This document shows, piece by piece, positions 6,378 through 11,934 of a stretch of 11,934 nt of DNA. Every line of letters begins with the position of its first letter. The stretch's first letter is position 1. The position numbers and the translations under genes were made by a program. The notes below the pieces were generated by a model that was given only the letters and a program-made list of their open reading frames with translations, made no database searches and was not told the DNA's origin. The stretch comes from Candidatus Rifleibacteriota bacterium (GTDB taxonomy: Bacteria > Vulcanimicrobiota > Xenobia > Xenobiales > Xenobiaceae): assembly GCA_900772775.1 (NCBI GenBank), contig CAAGRW010000050.1:1-11934 (forward strand), given 5' to 3'.

Positions 6378-9300
6378 ATGTCTTTTAACTCCACTTCCTT
6401 AACAAACCTGATGTCATCTATTACAGGTAATATGCCTATTTTGGGCAACCAAGATTTTGCCTCACAAATGGGCATAAGTTTTAATATAGACGATTCAGTA
6501 CAAATTACCGGATCTGCTCAGCTCGAAGGCAGCGAAGACGCCGAAGCAGTAGCCAAGGCTCAAAGAGAAAATTTCGACAAGTCTTTCACTACCGAAGATG
6601 TGGCCGCTTTGTTTGGCAAAGAGGCCAGTGAACTTACCGAACAGCAAAGTGCTGATTTAAGCAATCTTTTATTTGACATCAGCCAAGAAAATGCCAGACG
6701 CAAAGAAGAGGGCGAAGATCCTCTCACCAAAGACGAGTTAAACGAATTTATCAACGCTTCCGTAACCGACTATAAAAGCCAGATTGAAAAGGGCGAAAAA
6801 GCCGAAGAGGCCCAAAGTGGCGAAATAAGTGAAGAAGAAGTAAATTCTTTAGGCAAGACTCTTTCTGAACTGGGCATTGAAGAGCTGACTGACGAGCAAA
6901 TGGAAGGTATCAATAAAGCTCTAGAACAGTACGAGAACGGCGAAGAAGTTACAGCTGCCAAAGACGCCAAAGCCGCCAAAGCCGCCAAAGAAGCTAAAGA
7001 GGCCGAAGAAGCCAAGGCTCAAGAAGAAGCCAAACAAGCTGAGCAAGCTCAAGCTAACGAAAATGCTCAGCAAACGCCACAAACTCAGCAAAGTCAGCCT
7101 AGCCAAGGCAATTCCGGCAGCAGCGGCGCCGCCCCGGTAGGTTCTTCCGGCAGCGTAGGTAGTCCAAGTTCGGTTGGCTCTGTAGGCAATGTAGGTAGTA
7201 CCAGTCCAGCTGCAGCTTCTGCTGAAGCAGCCTCCTCTGCTTCCAATGTTCCGGAGATGGCTGAAGACTTGCAAGGCTTGCAACAGCAAAAGGCTGAAGC
7301 CCAGACCAAAGTCGGCGACATTACTTCACAAGTTGAATCTAAAAAGTCTGAAATCAACCAGCGCAAAGCTGACGTCGCCAAAGAAGTTGGCACCGACGGT
7401 TTGTCTCCTCAACAAAAAGTAGAGCAGCAAAAGAATCAGACAGACTACGACAAAGCTAAAGCTGATTACGACCGTGCTCAGCAAGAAAAAGCTAAAGTCC
7501 AGCAAGACAACAACCAAACCAATCAAGAGATCGCTCAAAACCAGCAAAGTCTTTACACTAAAGCTGCCGAAAAGCAAGCTAAGAGCGCTGAGTTAAGTTC
7601 TGCCCAAAACGAATTGAGCTCTCTTACTCCTCCTTCTGCTCCCAGCGGTGATGACAAAGAAGCTCAAGCAGCTTACGAAAGCGCTAAGGCAGAATACGAC
7701 GCTAAAAAAGCCGAGTTGCAAGCCAAAGTAGATCAGTTAAAAGCTGAAGAGAAAGCTATTCAAAGCGAAATTACTAAGCTTGAGCACAAAAATTCCAATT
7801 TGGAAAGAAGAAAAGCTACTCAAGAGCAAAGGCTGACCAACTACGAAGAACAAATGACCAGAGCTCAATCCATTATGGATGAGAAGATGGCCGCTATTCA
7901 AGAAGGCAACCCTGCCGTCAAAGAAGCTATTGAGCAAGACGAGCAGCTCCAAGCTTTGGAAGCTGAAATTGCCGATTTGGAAAGCCAAAAGACTGAGCAA
8001 GAGCAATTTATCCGACAGTTAGACAATCAGATTGCTTTGAAAGAAAAGCAAGATAACGCTGTTCAGCAATTGCGTCAGGAAGAAGCTCAAAAAGATTTTG
8101 AAAATGCCCTTAACGAAGCTGGCAATCCTACCGGAGAGCTCAAAAATCCCGATCCTTTAGGCCTGAATAGTCCTTTCAGCTTCCACAATGAGAGAGAAGC
8201 TGTCGATGTTACCGATCCGGAAAAAGCTGGCGAAGCTATCGAGTGGGCCCGCGAAGCTTTAGAGCAAGATCCCAATAATGAAAAAGCCCAAGCTGTTTTA
8301 GATGCCGGTTCCGGCTATCTCGAACAAAAGCAAGCTTCTGCTGAAAATGCAGCTGTCGAAGCGGTAAACAATTTACCTGATGGTCTGAAAGACGGCGCCA
8401 ATGCCTACATCCAAGAGGCCATAGCCAATACTGACGGTCGCAATGTCAACGACGTAGTCAGAGAAGCTATTGCCGACTACACTAAAGGTTTATTGGATAA
8501 AGACGATCTTTCCGACGAAGACAGAGCCTTAGTACAAACTGCCGCCAATACTACTGCAGCCAGCGTCAAAGCTGACAAGCAATATCACCAAGTATTGGAA
8601 GCTGAGTCAGATGTAGAATTTTACAAAGCTGTAGACGAGCTCCCCGAAAATGCTAAAGCCGAAGCTTACGCTATGCGTGACTCTGTCAATGCTTTGGATC
8701 GCAAAGGCGCTTGTCAGAGCGTAACCGACGCTTATACAGACATTGCCGAATATTTGGAAAAACACCCTAACACCGATTTGGATATGCAAACTGCCAAGTC
8801 TATGTTTGGAGACTATGGCCCTGTAGCCTTAGCTGCTCTCCAAGATGAAAGTGGTGAAATGGCTACCCAACTTCTCGACGAGAATAACTATGCCGATTAT
8901 AAAGGTATCGCTTTACCTTCTCTGTTGCCCGGATTTGATTCTAACCGGTTGACTGAGGATATTCCTAACGGCGGTGGTTATAAGGGAGATACCACTTCGT
9001 TGTATCGCGATAATGTAATCGATATGGCCAATCGCAATGTCGAAAACTTCTCCGAGAAATACAATGAAGTTGCTTCCGGCGACTACTCTCCCTACAGTCG
9101 GGAGTGGAAGAATGTCAACTCTATGGCTAAAGACGCCGAAGGTTGGCAGTATCTCTCCGATGAGTACAGCCTCAAGCTCACCAAGGAGAGGGAAACTGGC
9201 TATGCCGAGCGCATTGCCGCCGGTACATTATCTGAGTCAGCCATTAAAGCTATGAGCGAGCCCACCTTGGAAGATTTGATGAGTGGCAGCACCGAATTTG

Positions 9301-9680
9301 GTTTGCAAATCGCTCAGAGCTCTCTGACTGAAGCTCAAAATCGCAACACCACCGGTTGGTGCTATGCCGGCGTTTCCAGCGCTTTGAGCAGGCTTGGTGT
9401 CAACATCGGCGGCCCCAGCGCTTTCTGTGCCGTAGGTGAACTCGATTCTAAATATGCCGATCGCTTCACTAAATTTACCAGCGCCGATATTACTAAAGAT
9501 CAGCTCAAACAACTTCCTGCCGGTGCCATCGTAGTTTACGGATCCGGCAGTGGTTATAACGGCGGCTACCATGGTCATATCTACGTATCTCAGGGTAACG
9601 GCCAAGAAACTTCCGACCACCTGGCCAATGTCTATCCCGAAGGCTATGGTAACGAATACTACGTCTATTTCCCTAAATAA
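6378..9680 (+). CDS. 1100-residue coiled-coil protein with C-terminal CHAP/NlpC-P60-like cysteine peptidase
   Basis: A very large protein, probably a peptidoglycan amidase or endopeptidase on a scaffold. Order: polar Ser/Asn/Thr-rich N-terminus without any hydrophobic signal peptide (1-~20); acidic helical region (45-190); Ala/Lys/Glu repeats (192-225); Gln/Ser/Gly low-complexity linker (228-290) with GSSGSV-type repeats; long coiled coils (about 298-395 and 425-580); a segment with a TPR-like ALEQDPNNEKA (about 615-645); helical region to ~980; then the peptidase domain (about 985-1100). Catalytic candidates are Cys995 in TGWCYAGVSSAL, His1067 in HGHIYVSQGNG, and Glu1077, Asp1080 or His1081 in QETSDH as third residue. 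LPAGAIVVYG before the His is typical of CHAP/NlpC-P60-type folds. The start is set by AAGGAGG four bases upstream. With no Sec signal it may use another export route, act on lysis, or be intracellular. Ends at tandem hairpins. Confidence 0.75.
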   Translation: MSFNSTSLTNLMSSITGNMPILGNQDFASQMGISFNIDDSVQITGSAQLEGSEDAEAVAKAQRENFDKSFTTEDVAALFGKEASELTEQQSADLSNLLFDISQENARRKEEGEDPLTKDELNEFINASVTDYKSQIEKGEKAEEAQSGEISEEEVNSLGKTLSELGIEELTDEQMEGINKALEQYENGEEVTAAKDAKAAKAAKEAKEAEEAKAQEEAKQAEQAQANENAQQTPQTQQSQPSQGNSGSSGAAPVGSSGSVGSPSSVGSVGNVGSTSPAAASAEAASSASNVPEMAEDLQGLQQQKAEAQTKVGDITSQVESKKSEINQRKADVAKEVGTDGLSPQQKVEQQKNQTDYDKAKADYDRAQQEKAKVQQDNNQTNQEIAQNQQSLYTKAAEKQAKSAELSSAQNELSSLTPPSAPSGDDKEAQAAYESAKAEYDAKKAELQAKVDQLKAEEKAIQSEITKLEHKNSNLERRKATQEQRLTNYEEQMTRAQSIMDEKMAAIQEGNPAVKEAIEQDEQLQALEAEIADLESQKTEQEQFIRQLDNQIALKEKQDNAVQQLRQEEAQKDFENALNEAGNPTGELKNPDPLGLNSPFSFHNEREAVDVTDPEKAGEAIEWAREALEQDPNNEKAQAVLDAGSGYLEQKQASAENAAVEAVNNLPDGLKDGANAYIQEAIANTDGRNVNDVVREAIADYTKGLLDKDDLSDEDRALVQTAANTTAASVKADKQYHQVLEAESDVEFYKAVDELPENAKAEAYAMRDSVNALDRKGACQSVTDAYTDIAEYLEKHPNTDLDMQTAKSMFGDYGPVALAALQDESGEMATQLLDENNYADYKGIALPSLLPGFDSNRLTEDIPNGGGYKGDTTSLYRDNVIDMANRNVENFSEKYNEVASGDYSPYSREWKNVNSMAKDAEGWQYLSDEYSLKLTKERETGYAERIAAGTLSESAIKAMSEPTLEDLMSGSTEFGLQIAQSSLTEAQNRNTTGWCYAGVSSALSRLGVNIGGPSAFCAVGELDSKYADRFTKFTSADITKDQLKQLPAGAIVVYGSGSGYNGGYHGHIYVSQGNGQETSDHLANVYPEGYGNEYYVYFPK
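6957..7012 (+). repeat. Short tandem repeat encoding an Ala-Ala-Lys/Glu tract
   Basis: Degenerate 9-base units of the type GCCGCCAAA encode AKDAKAAKAAKEAKEAEEA. Such arrays are prone to slippage in whole-unit steps that keep the frame, so the length may vary between strains. It sits at the border between the acidic helical region and the Gln/Ser linker of the 1100-residue protein. Confidence 0.6.
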
Positions 9681-9687
9681 GGATTTA

Positions 9688-9728
9688 CTAGTTAGGCGAT
9701 TCGCTCTTTGAGCCAATCGCCTAACTAG
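9688..9728. terminator. Long 41-base hairpin after the peptidase gene
   Basis: CTAGTTAGGCGATT (9688-9701) pairs perfectly with 9715-9728 over 14 bp; after one C-C mismatch, GCTC/GAGC extends it four more pairs around a TTT loop. It starts seven bases after the stop. No T-run follows on the + strand, so it may protect the 3' end of the mRNA or be a remnant terminator rather than the main stop signal. Confidence 0.5.
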
Positions 9729-9741
9729 ATGCAAAAAAAAG

Positions 9742-9784
9742 CTCCCAAATAGCCTGAAACTTTTAGTAAATTTGGGAGTTTTTT
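9742..9784. terminator. Bidirectional rho-independent terminator
   Basis: CTCCCAAAT (9742-9750) pairs with ATTTGGGAG (9770-9778). On the + strand T6 follows directly; on the - strand the stem is followed by GC-free T8 after a single C (A8 at 9733-9740 on +). It therefore serves both the peptidase gene from the left and the lipoprotein gene, whose stop lies at 9798, from the right. Confidence 0.9.
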
Positions 9785-9797
9785 GTTATATCTTCAA

Positions 9798-10271
9798 TTA
9801 GAGTTCGATTACTTCTCCTCGATTATTTTTTATCCGAGCATAAAAGCTATCAATTTTCTTTTCTGACGAACTCTTCATATTGACAAATAAGGTAACTTGC
9901 TTAATTAAGCTACTCTTGGTGACTGTTGTATTTACCAAAAAACAGCTTCCTTGACTCTCATCCTGTTGTAGAGTAATTTCTAAATCTTCAACTTTTTCCA
10001 CAGATCCACCAGCCATATCCAAAAGCGAATCTACAGACATTTCCATTTCCGCAGAGACAAAACGCAGAGCATCTGTGCGATTATTATCAACTAAAACTGC
10101 TTTGGCAAAAGCTAAAGAAAGTTCTTGAGGAGAGAGCGTACTTAAATTGTGCTCGGTAGAGACTGACACGTCGCGGCAAGCCCATAAGCTTCCAAGCATA
10201 ACTAAAAGGCAAACTCCAAGCAAGCAACGCCAAGAAGAGCTAAATATTCTTTTATTTTGGCAACAGCTCAT
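9798..10271 (-). CDS. Small lipoprotein, DUF4878/NTF2-like candidate
   Basis: A 157-residue predicted lipoprotein. The N-terminus is basic and then hydrophobic (LLGVCLLVMLGSLWAC), ending in a lipobox-like LWAC with Cys32 as the acylation site; Trp at -2 is atypical. The mature part, with LSPQELSLAFAKAVLVDN, RTDALRFVSAEM and then alternating beta strands, resembles the small NTF2-like DUF4878 lipoprotein fold; this is pattern recognition only. The ATG lies seven bases after the stop of the macroglobulin-like gene, and its ribosome-binding site GGAGAG lies inside that gene's last codons, so the two are co-translated in one operon. Arg at +2 gives no Lol-avoidance signal, so outer-membrane placement is plausible in a diderm host. 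Its role beside a macroglobulin is unknown; an anchoring or assembly partner is a guess. Confidence 0.7.
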   Translation of the reverse strand: MSCCQNKRIFSSSWRCLLGVCLLVMLGSLWACRDVSVSTEHNLSTLSPQELSLAFAKAVLVDNNRTDALRFVSAEMEMSVDSLLDMAGGSVEKVEDLEITLQQDESQGSCFLVNTTVTKSSLIKQVTLFVNMKSSSEKKIDSFYARIKNNRGEVIEL

Positions 10272-10278
10272 TATATAA

Positions 10279-11934
10279 CTACTCTCCTACAACTAAAGTG
10301 AAAGGCGCAGCCTGAGCACACTCAAATGGTGCATTGTCAAATTTTAACAAAGCAGGCTTGGCAGTGAATTCACCTTGATATATCAATTTGCCCTTAAGTT
10401 TGAAAATATGCCCCCCTTTAGGTAAGAAAGTTACATAAAGACGGTTGGCTTGCTTATCAAAGAAAGCATTCAAATCTTCCAAACCTGCAACTTGAGAAAC
10501 TTCCCAACCACCAAGATAAGGCAAATCAATAACAGCATAACGTCTGTTTTCTTTGACACTGACTTTAAGGTTGATAAAAGCAGCATCGCCTAAACGTCCA
10601 AAAACGCCCTCTCCTACAGGATGAACTTCACCTTTTTGTGATTCTACTATTTTGCACTCACTGCTTATGAAGAAAGGAGCTTGGGCAACAGAATCTATGT
10701 AAGAAACAGGCACTTCCTTTCTATAGCCTACTTCGGGTAAACCATGCACGGTGAGACTCTCGTGAACATGCACCCACACTAAATCATTGCCACTCTTAAT
10801 GACTTTTACATTTAAAGGACTATCAGGCAATTGAGCTACACTCAAAGAGAAAGAGCGATGCCAATCGTTTTTTTCAGCTAAACTATTGTCACTATCAAGC
10901 TCGTTGCCATTGATCCAAATACCGTAGCTAAAGTCTTTGGGAACTTCATAGAAACGATACATATAGGCAGAGACAGCCTCTAAAGCAGCCAAGGTATCGG
11001 AGGGAGTATTCCAAGCTTGACCGCAACGATTGGCTAAGAGCCAATTGAGTAAAGCTTTGCTCTTGGAGCTATCACCTTCCAAACTTAAATTGGTTATTAG
11101 AGCCAAAGCAGTAGTTTTGCAATCACTCAAAATAGAATTGCCAGAATAGAAAGCAGATTCGGCTCCCAATTCACTTTCGCTAATAAAAGCGGAATTTTCA
11201 ACCACTTGATAACGTTTGGAAGCTTTTTTCCAAAGTTGCTTAGCTTCACTGCGTCGCTCATTTAAGTCTAAATAGCGCACCAAAGCTATAAAAGATGGGT
11301 TGTCCAAACTATCTACATCATGTAAAGCTTTTTCCAAATCGGAAGATGAGATCTTGGGTTTTTGGAAAGCTAAACTAATGATTAAACGTTCATTTAAATT
11401 TAAGCTAAGGCGTACTTTTTGCAAATAAGCTTCACTGCCCCTAATTACAGGCTCCACTTCACTAATTCCGGTTTCACGCAAAGCGTTAAGATAACGCACC
11501 GTGATAGCCGTATAAATAGGGTCGGAAGCTAATCCGGAGCACCAGCCGAATCCTCCATCTTTATTCTGAGCCATTTGCAATGAAAGCAAACTGTCTTGAG
11601 CTTGTTCAGGAGAAAGATTGAAATAAGTCGGAATACTCAGATTATGTTTCATAAAAGGAGCACTGCAAATAACCGGAGAAGCCCAAGACGCCAACACAGC
11701 TTCACTATTATTGGCAGATAAGTTACTCAAACTGTGCACAGAAGAAGCTAAAACTCCAGCAGTTCCATTCACAATTTCAATATTCAAGTTGCGATCGAAA
11801 ACACGTCCGATAAAATCTTTACGGAAGCTGTCAAGTTTTAAATCGGCTTCTCGACGCAAAAGAGCATTGACATCTTGAGAATAAACTGTAACTAAAGGCA
11901 AAACTTCTACAGGCTGTGCATAGCGCGAGAGTTC
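10279..11934 (-). CDS. Bacterial alpha-2-macroglobulin-like protein, C-terminal part (5' end outside window)
   Basis: The frame is open to the window edge, giving 551 C-terminal residues of a protein that is normally 1500-2000 residues long. Bacterial macroglobulins are periplasmic, usually membrane-anchored protease traps or envelope guards. The alpha-alpha barrel (thioester) domain is recognisable from AQNKDGGFGWCSG followed by SDPIYTAITVRYLNALRETG, repeated helices, and NTPSDTLAALEAVSAYMY. After it, the C-terminal domain has RRYAVIDLPYLGGWEV and LPKGGHIFKLKGKLIYQGEF, as in the last macroglobulin-type domain. The thioester motif CxEQ does not occur in this part; about where it would be expected, upstream of the DGGFGW helix, the sequence reads NNSEAV. 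This suggests a thioester-less, YfaS-like member rather than a YfhM-like covalent trap, if the alignment by eye is right. It ends within the ribosome-binding site of the lipoprotein gene. Confidence 0.8.
   Translation of the reverse strand, partial: ELSRYAQPVEVLPLVTVYSQDVNALLRREADLKLDSFRKDFIGRVFDRNLNIEIVNGTAGVLASSVHSLSNLSANNSEAVLASWASPVICSAPFMKHNLSIPTYFNLSPEQAQDSLLSLQMAQNKDGGFGWCSGLASDPIYTAITVRYLNALRETGISEVEPVIRGSEAYLQKVRLSLNLNERLIISLAFQKPKISSSDLEKALHDVDSLDNPSFIALVRYLDLNERRSEAKQLWKKASKRYQVVENSAFISESELGAESAFYSGNSILSDCKTTALALITNLSLEGDSSKSKALLNWLLANRCGQAWNTPSDTLAALEAVSAYMYRFYEVPKDFSYGIWINGNELDSDNSLAEKNDWHRSFSLSVAQLPDSPLNVKVIKSGNDLVWVHVHESLTVHGLPEVGYRKEVPVSYIDSVAQAPFFISSECKIVESQKGEVHPVGEGVFGRLGDAAFINLKVSVKENRRYAVIDLPYLGGWEVSQVAGLEDLNAFFDKQANRLYVTFLPKGGHIFKLKGKLIYQGEFTAKPALLKFDNAPFECAQAAPFTLVVGE

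Noticed and set aside
6921..7289. Long frames on the - strand across the Ala/Glu/Gln-rich part of the 1100-residue gene
   Set aside because: They are antisense shadows created by the biased codons of the low-complexity and coiled-coil regions; none has a supporting ribosome-binding site or family similarity.

Overview
The window reads as a bacterial contig of moderate to low GC, probably from a diderm (Gram-negative-type) host. The reasons are an alpha-2-macroglobulin-family protein encoded beside a lipoprotein, several exported proteins, and a copper-amine-oxidase-N ('stalk') domain protein of the kind common in Firmicutes and other diderm lineages. I cannot name the taxon. The first ~370 bases look foreign. 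They hold the 3' part of an EcfT transporter gene in different codon style, and it meets a second truncated gene head-on at about 368-380. This looks like a chimeric join, either an assembly or amplification artefact or a real inversion.

Layout. 2-379 (+): EcfT fragment, open at the window edge and cut at the join. 371-1271 (-): N-terminal half of an Fe(III)/thiamine-type ABC importer permease, cut at the same join. 1452-2351 (-) and 2353-3456 (-): an EamA/DMT-type transporter and an octopine-dehydrogenase-family enzyme, one base apart and very likely one operon, with a good promoter at 3499-3528. 3457-3775: divergent intergenic region with 10-bp phased repeats and a 9-bp inverted repeat. 3776-5179 (+): secreted stalk-domain protein. 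5204-5242: strong terminator shared by convergent genes. 5314-5856 (-): exported protein with DnaJ-like CxxC zinc-finger motifs. 5857-6377: 521-base gene-free region with a cluster of predicted hairpins. 6378-9680 (+): 1100-residue coiled-coil protein ending in a CHAP/NlpC-P60-like cysteine peptidase domain. 9688-9784: a long hairpin followed by a bidirectional terminator. 9798-10271 (-) and 10279-11934 (-): a small lipoprotein and the C-terminal part of an alpha-2-macroglobulin-like protein, in one operon that continues beyond the window.

Functional themes. The opine-dehydrogenase/exporter pair suggests synthesis of an N-(carboxyalkyl)amino acid and its export; an ABC importer permease lies downstream on the same strand. 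The rest is envelope biology: a stalk-domain protein, a probable peptidoglycan amidase or peptidase on a coiled-coil scaffold with no visible Sec signal, a periplasmic zinc-finger protein, and a probable thioester-less macroglobulin with its lipoprotein partner. The most unusual items are the 1100-residue protein, the opine pair and the chimeric join.
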